Positions 43,995 through 50,602 of a DNA stretch of 50,602 nt are shown here, piece after piece; position 1 is the stretch's first letter, and each line of letters starts with the position of its first letter. Position numbers and translations under genes: made by a program. Location: the NCBI GenBank assembly GCA_001898225.1, contig MKTJ01000076.1:1-50602 (forward strand). The letters run 5' to 3'. Source of the stretch: Chloroflexi bacterium 54-19 (GTDB taxonomy: Bacteria > Chloroflexota > Chloroflexia > Chloroheliales > Chloroheliaceae). The notes under the pieces were generated by a model. The model ran no database searches. It was not told where the DNA came from and saw only the letters and a list, made by a program, of their open reading frames with translations.

Positions 43995-44804
43995 CTAAAC
44001 ATTTAGAATGTTAATTGCACGTGCAATGAAAACACCTACACAAATAAAAGAAATCATAGCTTGGATAATTACGAAAGCTTTAGCACTACGGGTAACAGCA
44101 CTATGATCGGTGATGCTAAATGACGAAGCTAAATTAAAAGAAAGGTAAATGTAATCAAACAAATTTGGTTTCCAGTCTTTTTTATCATCCAAATTTGTTT
44201 CAGGAAATATAAAGTTGTTTGTTTTAAAACTAACTTCTAACTTTCTGATTATCGGTCCACCACCATCTATACCCCAATATAACACTGAAAAAGAGATAAT
44301 ATTTCCAAGCCAAATAACGGTAGCATCTTTTATCAAAGTTCCTGAATCAAAGACACGCGATAGCAAAGCATAGACAAGTAGAACTGTACAACCTATTAAT
44401 ACAACTAAATTGTATATTAACGTAATATAGAAAAATCCTGTATTATGGATAAAAGCTCTTTGATTTTCATTTAATCCTTGAAATTGACTTTCTTTTGTCC
44501 TTTTTTGTATTTCGATTCGCTTTTTTTCGTTAAAAGCATAATTGATAAAAAACCAAAGAAGCCAAATTGTAAGAACAATAGGAATCAAAATAATAACAAT
44601 GCTGCCATATGACCCTATTAAGTCAATGTAAGGCTCAACAGTAGTGTATTCTTTAGTTAAATCTTTCCCAACAAGATTTAACAAAACGGTAGCAGAAGTA
44701 ATGTTCCAAACTATTGCCATCCATAAAATGGGGTATTTTGGCAATTTAGATTTTAGCCATTTTAGCTTACTTGATTTGGTTTCAATTTTTGGTTCTTCAC
44801 TCAT
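43995..44804 (-). CDS. Multi-pass membrane protein with pore-loop-channel-like C-terminus
   Basis: 269 aa from ATG 44804 (AAAGGGA nine bases upstream; the frame extends to a GTG at 44885). After a charged cytoplasmic segment there are about five to six membrane helices. The last third, DYIYLSFNLASSFSITDHSAVTRSAKAFVIIQAMISFICVGVFIARAINIL, has the helix-pore loop-helix layout of two-TM potassium-channel modules, but the selectivity filter TVGYG is replaced by SSFSITD. I recall actinobacterial and Chloroflexota membrane proteins ending in a similar FSPTDTMPLT...ARAVNIL segment with unknown function. It is the gene nearest the attachment site and follows the SWIM gene, probably in one transcript. 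Confidence 0.65.
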   Translation of the reverse strand: MSEEPKIETKSSKLKWLKSKLPKYPILWMAIVWNITSATVLLNLVGKDLTKEYTTVEPYIDLIGSYGSIVIILIPIVLTIWLLWFFINYAFNEKKRIEIQKRTKESQFQGLNENQRAFIHNTGFFYITLIYNLVVLIGCTVLLVYALLSRVFDSGTLIKDATVIWLGNIISFSVLYWGIDGGGPIIRKLEVSFKTNNFIFPETNLDDKKDWKPNLFDYIYLSFNLASSFSITDHSAVTRSAKAFVIIQAMISFICVGVFIARAINILNV

Positions 44805-44920
44805 TTGAATAATCCCTTTATTTTGAAAACCTGGAATGTTGTGTTCAAAAAGTGATTTCTTGATCTGCCCTAAAACAATCTTCACAACAAGTTAAAAAGT
44901 GTCATTTTAGTTACAGCAAT

Positions 44921-45211
44921 TCAAAGAATAAAGGACTGCTTTTCAGCAGCCCTTTCACGAACTTGAAGCTTAAATATTGAGCTACAAGATGCTGAATGAT
45001 AACAGACAAGATTTTTTTGACCAGCAGGACAATTGCAGTTAATAATAAATTCCTTATCAGTGTTCCAGCCAAAGGAAACTGTATATTTATCGCTACTGCC
45101 TTTAACTTCAAATTCACCAAATCCTAAAATTTTAACTGTTGGCTTGATCGCTTTTGCTTTTGCAATTGCTCTATCAATACTTCCTTTCGAAGCCTTGCTG
45201 TAAATTAACAT
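44921..45211 (-). CDS. Small SWIM zinc-finger protein
   Basis: 96 aa. Residues 42-80 read YTVSFGWNTDKEFIINCNCPAGQKNLVCYHSASC. Cys59, Cys61, Cys70 and His72 form the CxCx(n)CxH zinc site of the SWIM domain, which binds DNA or protein partners. The N-terminal 30 residues form a basic helix. No other domain is attached, whereas SWIM modules usually sit in SWI2/SNF2 ATPases or transposases. ATG at 45211 follows AAAGGA. Upstream lie a long leader, a hairpin and an opposing short transcript that could control it. The gap of 116 bases to the membrane-protein gene contains no terminator. Confidence 0.7.
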   Translation of the reverse strand: MLIYSKASKGSIDRAIAKAKAIKPTVKILGFGEFEVKGSSDKYTVSFGWNTDKEFIINCNCPAGQKNLVCYHSASCSSIFKLQVRERAAEKQSFIL

Positions 45212-45294
45212 GTTATAATCCTTTAGCCTCTTTAAAAGTTCCAGCTTTTAATTTGGCACTTGCTCTTGGTTATTCCAGTAACCAAGAGCTTTTT
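45211..45294 (+). ncRNA. Candidate antisense RNA facing the SWIM-gene leader
   Basis: An extended -10 box TGTTATAAT (45211-45219) on the plus strand is followed, about 45 bases later, by a strong terminator (stem 45262-45272 with 45279-45289, then TTTTT). No plus-strand gene uses this terminator. The predicted transcript, about 45226-45294 (near 70 bases), is fully complementary to the 5' leader of the SWIM mRNA, which would start near 45366. This geometry resembles antisense regulators of plasmid and type I toxin genes. Function is inference. Confidence 0.45.
45262..45294 (+). terminator. Strong plus-strand terminator without an obvious gene
   Basis: GCTCTTGGTTA (45262-45272), loop TTCCAG, TAACCAAGAGC (45279-45289), then five T. 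The minus strand lacks a U tract, so it does not serve the SWIM gene. Confidence 0.8.
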
Positions 45295-45372
45295 AATTTC
45301 TCTCGCATGTAAGCTTTTCAACTGCAACGCTTTAGCATTTTTATAATGTAACTATTAGCTTAATGCATGTAT

Positions 45373-45401
45373 ATATTATCACATGTTATCTTTTTAGTCA
45401 A
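45373..45401 (-). promoter_or_regulatory. Promoter of the SWIM/membrane-protein unit
   Basis: Minus strand: -35 TTGACT (45401-45396), 17-base spacer, -10 TAATAT (45378-45373). It gives a leader of about 155 bases that includes the complement of the candidate antisense RNA. Confidence 0.55.
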
Positions 45402-45430
45402 CAAGTTTTCAAATGTTTTAGCTTCAAAAC

Positions 45431-45504
45431 TTATCATTTGAGTCTTGAAGAAAACCCAAATACCCTCTAGATCTGGCTAAAACCCCCTATTGCTCAAATG
45501 ATAA
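45431..45504. promoter_or_regulatory. Inverted 12-bp operator pair in front of the XRE gene
   Basis: TTATCATTTGAG (45431-45442) and CTCAAATGATAA (45493-45504) are perfect inverted copies 50 bases apart. The right copy overlaps the -35 box of the XRE promoter. The left copy lies about 30 bases from the SWIM promoter's -35. Suited to repressor looping over both promoters. Confidence 0.65.
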
Positions 45505-45517
45505 AATCTGATATAAT
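45490..45517 (+). promoter_or_regulatory. Promoter of the XRE repressor gene
   Basis: -35 TTGCTC (45490-45495), 16-base spacer, perfect -10 TATAAT (45512-45517), partly covered by the right operator half-site. Confidence 0.6.
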
Positions 45518-45546
45518 ATTAGTGTATAATTGATAAGAGATAAAAA

Positions 45547-45912
45547 ATGGCTAAATTTAGAAAAAACGCTAAAGATCTTAATATTCTGAAGAAAACTCGT
45601 TTAAAGGCGGGTTTAACTGCAACTGAACTTGCTGAAAAATCTAAAATTGGAATTGCTACAATCAGCAGGATTGAAAACAATGCAAAAGGTCGAGCAAACA
45701 CCTTAAAGAAACTGGCTGACACATTAGGAGTTGACGTGGAGTTATTTTCAGATCTTTTGGACCACACTAATATTGAGAATAAATTAAAAGCAACCAGGAA
45801 GGGGAAAATTAAAGATACAGAAATCATTGGTGATTCTGTTGAAACTGGTGAAGAGAATACCCAAACAGAAAGCAGCGAACCAAACAATGTTATTACAATA
45901 ATAGCTGCTTAA
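45547..45912 (+). CDS. XRE-family HTH regulator (element repressor)
   Basis: 121 aa. Cro/cI-type HTH at about 11-66: LKKTRLKAGLTATELAEKSKIGIATISRIENNAKGRANTLKKLADTLGV. The acidic, Ser/Thr/Glu-rich tail (80-121) may carry dimer contacts or a degradation signal; no peptidase (LexA/cI-type) domain is present, so induction would not be by RecA-driven self-cleavage. ATG at 45547 follows AAGAGA. Located between the leftward cargo pair and the rightward replication gene, flanked by a paired operator, it probably represses both, as the master regulator of the element. Confidence 0.85.
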   Translation: MAKFRKNAKDLNILKKTRLKAGLTATELAEKSKIGIATISRIENNAKGRANTLKKLADTLGVDVELFSDLLDHTNIENKLKATRKGKIKDTEIIGDSVETGEENTQTESSEPNNVITIIAA

Positions 45913-46140
45913 CATTCCAAAAATTGAATATACTTTGTCATTCTCTTGAAGAGGTTCAGGCCAAAATGAAAGAGGCCGATGCGCTAACATCAACCTCTTT
46001 AAGAATTATTCTTTATAAACATGGTTTCTCAACCACGCTTTTCGATTCCATTATAACTCTTGCTATAACCTCAAGCAAGTGTAAGGTAACACCATCGAAA
46101 AGTAGCTGGTTGAAATCCATAACTTTGAAAGGTTATGATT

Positions 46141-48492
46141 ATGACTTTAAAAGCTACAGATGAACAACTTGCCTTGCACAAAGATGAACTCCTTAAAGCA
46201 GCACTTTATTATGCCTCTATTGGTTGGCATGTAATACCTCTTCATTTTGCAACTAAAGATCAAGAAAATGAAAACCGCTGTTCGTGCAGAAGTATAGAAT
46301 GTGCGAACATTGGCAAGCATCCCAAAATAACTAATTGGCCCGATAAAGCAACAACTGATGAAAAGCAAATCCGGCAATGGTGGAAATTATGGCCTTTAGC
46401 CAATGTTGGTATTGTTTGTGGTGAAAAATCAAACCTTTTTGTTTTTGATATTGATGGTGAAACTGGTCAAAATAGTATTAAGGGTAAAGAAATACCAATA
46501 ACTGTAACTAGCGAAACTGGCAATGGGTTTCAATTATTTTTTCAACATCCTAAAGATTCAGCTATAAAAACAAAGAATACCGTTGGCATTCTTTTAAAAT
46601 GTGATATTCGAACTAATGGTGGTTATGTTGTAGCACCACCAAGCGTACATCGTTTTGGTGTCAAATATCAATGGTTAAGAAATCCTTCTGAATTTTCCCT
46701 TGCTGAAGTTCCTCAATTGATTCTTGATAAGTTCAAAGAAAATGATACTAAAAAAGAACCAGTTCAAGAGCACCTTCAATTTTATAAAAATGAAGCTAAT
46801 ACAAACAAAGCAAATTTCCCAAATGTAAAAAAACATGTTGCCAATATAATTAATGCTGAACTTAAAAAAGTTAGAAATTCAAAAGACGGAAATCGAAATA
46901 GCACTCTTAACAAAGCCTCTTATTTCTTAGGTCGAATATGTGCTGGCAATAACGGAATAGTTGATATAGACCAAATCAAACAACTTTTATTTGAAGCAGC
47001 ACCTATTGCAGAAAATTTCAAAGAATATGAAGTCAATACCCTAATTAAACGTGGTATTGATGCTGGTGGTAAAGACCCCTTAACAGTTCAAGAAGCTGAA
47101 CCACGTCACCCTTTAACCGATTATGGGAATGCCATGCGCTTTATCGAACAACATCATTTAGATGTTCGATATGTTGCACCTTTCGGTGGTTGGTTACTTT
47201 GGAATGATAAACATTGGGAATTAGACAAAATTGAAATTGTTCGCAAATTAGCCCATAAAACTGCTTTAAGCATTTATGATGAAGTGGCTGAAGCTGGTAA
47301 AGCTGGTTTTAGAGATTTAGCAGATGATTTAGAAAAATGGGCAAAAACTTCACAATCCAGCGCACGAATTGAAGCCATGTTGAAAGAGGCAAGAGCTTAT
47401 ATTGGTGCAAAACCTAGCGATTTTGATAATAATGACATGCTCTTTAATTGTTCAAATGGAACACTTCATTTTGAACAAAATACGGTTGTGCGAAAAAATC
47501 ATTCAAGAGAAGATATGCTAACTAAAATTGCACCAATTGAATACAACGAAAATGCAGATTGTCCAACTTGGCTAAATTTTTTGAACAAAATCTTTGCTGG
47601 CAATACCAATTTAATCAATTATCTACAGTGTGCAATTGGATATACCTTAACAGGCAATATTCAGCATCATGCCCTTTTCTTCTGCTATGGAACTGGATCA
47701 AATGGGAAAAGCACTTTGTTCAATACGATTGCTGCATTATTGGGTGAATACAGTCGGAAATGCGCTTTCGATACACTCTTAGAGAAAAACAAAGTAAATA
47801 GTGGTGCATCATCACCAGATATTGCAAGGCTTGCCGGTTCAAGATTTGTTTTTGCTAGTGAACCCGATGCTGGAAAAAGATTTAATGAAAGTATGTTGAA
47901 AGACTTGACTGGTGGTGAAGAAATAACTGCACGACATTTGTACCAGGATGAATTTCAATTTAAGCCACTATTCAAGTTATGGATTGCTGCAAATCATAAG
48001 CCTGAAATAAAAGGGCAGGATTTAGGAATTTGGCGAAGAATAAAAATGATTCCTTTTGAAGTAACCATTCAAGATCACGAAAAAGATTACACGTTAGAGG
48101 AAAAATTAAAATCAGAACTGTCTGGTATTTTGAATTGGTCAATTCAAGGTTATCTGAAATGGCAGCAAGAAGGGCTTGTAACACCAATAGAGGTCGTTGA
48201 TGCTACTGAAGCTTATAAGGTCGAGAGTGATATTTTGGCTGAATTTCTGAACGACTTAACAACTAAGGACAAGCGCAATAATGTATTAGTTTCAAATATG
48301 TATCAAGCATATTTTGGTTATGCAAAAGGAAACTTAGAAGATCCTATGAAGAAGCGTACCTTTATAAAAGCAATGGATGAAAGAGGCTTCAAAACGTACA
48401 CTGGTACTGCAAATAAACTCTATTTTTCTGGTGTTTCTCTTATTTTGTCTGATATTACCAGTCAGCAGGCAGCCTCTAAAAAGGCAAGTTGA
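46141..48492 (+). CDS. Primase-polymerase / SF3 (D5-type) helicase replication protein
   Basis: 783 aa from ATG 46141 (GAAAGG eight bases upstream; ATG 46135 sits too close to it). N-terminal Prim-Pol domain (about 12-195): YYASIGWHVIPLH, a Cys/His cluster CSCRSIECANIGKH, the catalytic FDID acidic pair, SETGNGFQLFF and RTNGGYVVAPPSVH. The middle part (about 325-450) is a D5_N region. SF3 helicase: Walker A GTGSNGKST (about 517-525), Walker B RFVFASEPD, motif C LWIAANHKP and Arg-finger IWRRIKMIPF. The C-terminal domain (about 680-783) is likely the winged helix for origin binding. The domain order is that of P4-alpha and PICI/phage replication proteins. An iteron-flanked AT-rich sequence directly downstream is the probable target. 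Confidence 0.92.
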   Translation: MTLKATDEQLALHKDELLKAALYYASIGWHVIPLHFATKDQENENRCSCRSIECANIGKHPKITNWPDKATTDEKQIRQWWKLWPLANVGIVCGEKSNLFVFDIDGETGQNSIKGKEIPITVTSETGNGFQLFFQHPKDSAIKTKNTVGILLKCDIRTNGGYVVAPPSVHRFGVKYQWLRNPSEFSLAEVPQLILDKFKENDTKKEPVQEHLQFYKNEANTNKANFPNVKKHVANIINAELKKVRNSKDGNRNSTLNKASYFLGRICAGNNGIVDIDQIKQLLFEAAPIAENFKEYEVNTLIKRGIDAGGKDPLTVQEAEPRHPLTDYGNAMRFIEQHHLDVRYVAPFGGWLLWNDKHWELDKIEIVRKLAHKTALSIYDEVAEAGKAGFRDLADDLEKWAKTSQSSARIEAMLKEARAYIGAKPSDFDNNDMLFNCSNGTLHFEQNTVVRKNHSREDMLTKIAPIEYNENADCPTWLNFLNKIFAGNTNLINYLQCAIGYTLTGNIQHHALFFCYGTGSNGKSTLFNTIAALLGEYSRKCAFDTLLEKNKVNSGASSPDIARLAGSRFVFASEPDAGKRFNESMLKDLTGGEEITARHLYQDEFQFKPLFKLWIAANHKPEIKGQDLGIWRRIKMIPFEVTIQDHEKDYTLEEKLKSELSGILNWSIQGYLKWQQEGLVTPIEVVDATEAYKVESDILAEFLNDLTTKDKRNNVLVSNMYQAYFGYAKGNLEDPMKKRTFIKAMDERGFKTYTGTANKLYFSGVSLILSDITSQQAASKKAS

Positions 48493-48499
48493 GTTCAGA

Positions 48500-48604
48500 T
48501 AGTTAGTGAGTTAGTTTCGTAAGGTAGTTTCTATAAAGTATTTGAAATAAATTCTCATGTGGGTACTTTTGGAAAATCAGGTGTCGAAACTAACTCACTA
48601 ACTA
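48500..48604. other. Candidate replication origin with inverted iteron arms
   Basis: Perfect 20-bp inverted repeats at 48500-48519 and 48585-48604. Each arm holds two copies of a 6-bp unit: GTTAGT (48502-48507 and 48510-48515) on the left, ACTAAC twice on the right. The 65-base middle is AT-rich. It begins eight bases after the primase-helicase stop codon. In staphylococcal pathogenicity islands the origin likewise consists of iteron clusters flanking an AT-rich segment beside the rep/primase gene. An alternative is a 20-bp-stem mRNA terminator, but the 65-base loop and lack of a U tract argue against it. Confidence 0.65.
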
Positions 48605-48652
48605 ATTAGCCTCAAAATCTCAATTAAAGGACAAAGGAAAGGAAAAGTTATT

Positions 48653-48802
48653 ATGACAAATGCAGAAAAGGTAAAGAGATGGCAGTTTAATAACCCTGAT
48701 AAATTTGAGGAATGTAAAAGAAAATGGCGCACCTCTAACCCTGGCAAGCATAAGGAGTACATTGCTAGATATAGGGCAAAGCTTAAAGGTATAGCAGTGT
48801 AA
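48653..48802 (+). CDS. Small basic protein with repeated W-x(n)-NPxK motif
   Basis: 49 aa: begins MTNAEKVKRWQFNNPDKFEEC, continues KRKWRTSNPGKHKEYIARY and ends RAKLKGIAV. Two near-repeats of a (R/K)W-x(2-3)-NP-x-K-x(2-3)-(E/C) unit give a highly basic helix, similar to the N-terminal arms of some phage HNH nucleases and DNA-binding proteins, but no HNH residues follow. ATG 48653 is preceded by AGGAAAGGAAAAG. Short but coding-like, between the origin candidate and the next spacer. Confidence 0.6.
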   Translation: MTNAEKVKRWQFNNPDKFEECKRKWRTSNPGKHKEYIARYRAKLKGIAV

Positions 48803-49328
48803 GAGAATCAAGTCTAAATACCAATCGCACATTAACAATCTTGAAGATCGAATGAGTTACCAGGATAACCCCTAAAACTGTCTGTAAGCTGTTTAGTGAC
48901 CTGACAAACCCCTTAAAGGGTATTATTCCAGCAACACTATCAACGAGCCTCGAAGTCCAGCGGTTTATTTTTGGGCTTTGCACATGGTGGCGGTACATGG
49001 GTAACTTACACAAAGCAAATCAAAACCAAAATTGTATGTACCCTAATATCAAAAATCAGCATGTGAAAAATCTGGAAACAGAAAATAAAAATTCAAAACT
49101 AAATTGTTCAAAGAACCAAAGTCGAAAGACTTTTTATTTTTCTCAAACCTGTTAACGACAATACACCATTTGTTGAATTGTTCAAACAAGAATAACAAAG
49201 AAATTAGACTGCTTGATTTCAAAAGATAGTAGAAAAATAGGAAATAACTAACGGTTTCGGTCTTGTTTGTCACACTCCAAGTAAACCCTATGCATTAACA
49301 AGACTGTTCAAACGAAAGGATGCAAAAG
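48803..49328. other. Gene-free spacer with repeated TGTTCAAA motif
   Basis: 526 bases. TGTTCAAA occurs at about 49105-49112, 49179-49186 and 49305-49312, the last just before the ribosome site of the next gene. A terminator hairpin lies at 49118-49140. No ORF of substance on either strand. It may hold a regulatory region or small RNA; nothing is recognised. Confidence 0.45.
49118..49140 (+). terminator. GNRA-loop terminator in the element
   Basis: AAAGTC (49118-49123), tetraloop GAAA, GACTTT (49128-49133), then TTATTTTT. It would end transcripts from the replication gene or a spacer RNA. Confidence 0.65.
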
Positions 49329-49931
49329 ATGTTAGTTGATAACAAAAATAGTAACGATCCAAGTAACGATCCAGTTGACGTGATATTAAATTCACCAATT
49401 CCCTTTGATCCAAAATACGGCTATGCAACAGATCCAAAAATCATAGAAAGACAGATGAAAGTTTTCACCTTACGAACATCTGGACTGACATGGCCGGAAA
49501 TAGCCAAACTTGTAAATGCAAACAAAAATACAGTCATTTCGGACAATCGCAAAATTCAAGCATCACGGTGGATGGAATTTGGAAATGAATTGAAGCAAAT
49601 CTTGGCAAACACCTTAGCAGAATTAGATGAGATCAAAGAGTCCTTTTCCGACCAAATGAAAAATGGCGATTATCGCGCTGGTGAGATTGTCTTACAAGCA
49701 TTGAAGCAGCAAGCAGCACTTTTAGGTTTGGACTCGCCATTCCGCGTGGCTGCTATCGAAAAAGAAAAAAATGATGATAACTACACCTGGAAAATAGAAT
49801 ATGTGAACGGTGATGCATACCGTGACCCTGCTGCTTTTGAAGCGATTCGAAAAGGAAAGCTTTTACCAGCATCTAACACTGTTGAAGCTGGTGATGAGTT
49901 GTCCGAAATTATCGAAACTGATCAATATTGA
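49329..49931 (+). CDS. Terminase-small-subunit-like HTH protein
   Basis: 200 aa from ATG 49329; GAAAGGA is ideally spaced to it and overlaps the upstream ATG at 49320, which is therefore rejected. Residues about 38-72 form an HTH (RQMKVFTLRTSGLTWPEIAKLVNANKNTVISDNRK). Then comes a long helix ending in GDYRAGEIVLQALKQQAALLGLDSP. Recognition helix, a long helical stretch and an (A/V)L...LLGLD motif are common in phage small-terminase/packaging proteins. The acidic C-terminus is unlike the DNA-binding part. If correct it selects DNA for packaging and supports a phage or satellite origin; a plain regulator is the alternative. Confidence 0.55.
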   Translation: MLVDNKNSNDPSNDPVDVILNSPIPFDPKYGYATDPKIIERQMKVFTLRTSGLTWPEIAKLVNANKNTVISDNRKIQASRWMEFGNELKQILANTLAELDEIKESFSDQMKNGDYRAGEIVLQALKQQAALLGLDSPFRVAAIEKEKNDDNYTWKIEYVNGDAYRDPAAFEAIRKGKLLPASNTVEAGDELSEIIETDQY

Positions 49932-49958
49932 TGTAATTTTAGAAAGGGAAATTTAATT

Positions 49959-50507
49959 ATGGCAGACCAACAAAAAGATGATGTTCAAAATCTTGATAAT
50001 GACGAACCTACTCCTGAACAAATTGCAGAATTTGAACAATGGTCAAAAGATCAATGGGATGAAAATGGCATGAGAAACTACCATTTCGACTTTTCACTTC
50101 CTGTTGAAAAATGGTCAACTGATCAAGCCTTGTACTATCTGCAAAAACGCACCAATACACTTTCACCAGATGGTGAAATAGTTTATCCAACTGAACAAGA
50201 AGTTGCCATTGAAATGCTGGAACTTAGGCATAATTTATTTGGTGTAGTTAAAAGACAGTTGGTAGAAAAAGTTGAAGCAAAGCAGTCTATGTCAGATCAA
50301 GAATATTTAACTTATTTGGTTTTGGACAAACAGATAAATGACTTAAAAATTTTGGAAAAAGCCAACGATCTAAGCCAGAAAATTCTTCAACAAGTTAAAA
50401 AGCCAGTTGGTGTTATAGCAAAATACCTTGTTGAAAACAATGTCGAAAATTTTCATTTTGAAATTATTTGCAAAGACGCAAATAACAAAATTTTGTTCCA
50501 TTTTTAA
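49959..50507 (+). CDS. Hypothetical acidic helical protein of the element
   Basis: 182 aa, not recognised. A strongly acidic, Gln/Asp-rich N-terminus (1-45) is followed by helical segments with coiled-coil tendency (QEVAIEMLELRHNLFGVVKRQLVEKVEAKQSMSDQEYLTYLVLDKQINDLKILEKANDLSQKIL) and a beta-prone tail NFHFEIICKDANNKILFHF. No signal peptide or membrane helix. ATG 49959 follows AAAGGG. Placed 27 bases after the terminase-like gene, so probably co-transcribed and possibly a partner (packaging or phage-interference protein). The last 95 bases of the window after it show no gene start. Confidence 0.55.
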   Translation: MADQQKDDVQNLDNDEPTPEQIAEFEQWSKDQWDENGMRNYHFDFSLPVEKWSTDQALYYLQKRTNTLSPDGEIVYPTEQEVAIEMLELRHNLFGVVKRQLVEKVEAKQSMSDQEYLTYLVLDKQINDLKILEKANDLSQKILQQVKKPVGVIAKYLVENNVENFHFEIICKDANNKILFHF

Positions 50508-50602
50508 TTGTTAAATTGTGAAAGGACAATAATTATTACCTTGATTGCTAGTAGTTGGTGAAAGCTAAAGCCAAAATGTTAGCCTGAACTTTAAGCTCAA
50601 AA

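Larger units (their letters stand above)
43856..50602. mobile_element. AT-rich integrated element, phage-satellite- or prophage-like (right end outside window)
   Basis: From the first base after tRNA-Leu to the window edge, composition drops to roughly one third GC, codon use changes and intergenic gaps widen. Content: membrane protein and SWIM protein (leftward), XRE repressor, Prim-Pol/SF3 helicase, iteron-type origin candidate, small basic protein, terminase-small-subunit-like protein, unknown acidic protein (rightward). Integration at a tRNA 3' end plus repressor, primase-helicase and origin is the layout of PICI/P4-type satellites; a small temperate phage or integrative plasmid is also possible. 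No integrase, capsid or portal gene is in view. Confidence 0.75.

Noticed and set aside
43805..44002. 65-aa minus-strand ORF ending in a CGRRDSNPHDLAASRF-like sequence
   Set aside because: It is the reverse complement of the tRNA-Leu gene, a well-known false protein call from leucine tRNAs.
45924..46163. 79-codon frame before the primase gene (also from ATG 45966)
   Set aside because: It overlaps the primase start, lacks a well-spaced ribosome site and contains an AAAGAGG/CCTCTTT hairpin (45969-46000) that looks like the end of the XRE transcript.
43856..50602. CRISPR array or Cas genes in the AT-rich element
   Set aside because: No regularly spaced direct repeats and no Cas-like protein; the repeated motifs found are operator- or iteron-like.

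Overview
The window is about 43.8 kb of GC-rich bacterial chromosome followed, immediately after a tRNA-Leu gene, by at least 6.7 kb of clearly AT-rich foreign DNA that runs off the right edge. The host part suggests a member of the Chloroflexota. This is an inference from the gene mix: a PucR regulator beside a type I glutamine synthetase, a CpaF ATPase paired with a Flp-associated AAA ATPase, a eukaryote-type UGPase, Thr/Pro-rich lipoproteins and frequent TTG/GTG starts. No 16S rRNA gene is present to confirm it.

Layout of the host part. 0-5 kb: phosphoglucomutase, an ArsR repressor divergent from a Bcr/CflA drug exporter with a palindromic operator between them, and a tandem GNAT acetyltransferase. 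5-11 kb: glutamine synthetase, a PucR regulator, a nested palindromic repeat, an SDR/FAH catabolic gene pair and an unknown gene. 11-20 kb: a repeat-rich spacer, an amidase lipoprotein, a GDSL esterase, a frameshifted AlkB homologue, a CBS/CorC membrane protein, TrmB with a TupA-like lipoprotein, and a PsbP-like anchored protein. 20-27 kb: cpaF with its partner ATPase, UGPase, an SDR and a rhomboid protease. 27-32 kb: a divergent histidine kinase/response regulator pair and a GT-C glycosyltransferase. 32-36 kb: sdhCDAB followed by a MazG-like gene. 36-42 kb: a chemoreceptor, a gamma-glutamylcyclotransferase-like protein, a TolB-like lipoprotein and topoisomerase I. 42.3-43.8 kb: a nearly gene-free stretch with coding remnants and operator-like palindromes, ending in tRNA-Leu(UAA).

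The AT-rich part (43,856 to the right end) looks like an integrated replicating element. It carries a leftward pair (multi-pass membrane protein and small SWIM zinc protein). Facing these is a probable short antisense RNA. Then come an XRE repressor with a 12-bp inverted operator pair, a primase-polymerase/SF3 helicase and, just downstream of it, two 20-bp inverted arms built from a 6-bp iteron around an AT-rich core (a candidate origin). A 49-aa basic protein, a terminase-small-subunit-like HTH protein and an unknown acidic protein follow. Gene content and tRNA location fit a phage satellite (PICI/P4-like) or a small prophage. No integrase or second attachment site is visible inside the window, so boundaries and class remain open.

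Working together: Pgm and UGPase form the Glc-6-P to UDP-glucose route. Glutamine synthetase and PucR may link nitrogen assimilation and its control. sdhCDAB forms complex II. In the element, XRE, the primase-helicase and the putative origin would be the control/replication module, and the membrane protein/SWIM pair beside the tRNA occupies the usual cargo position.
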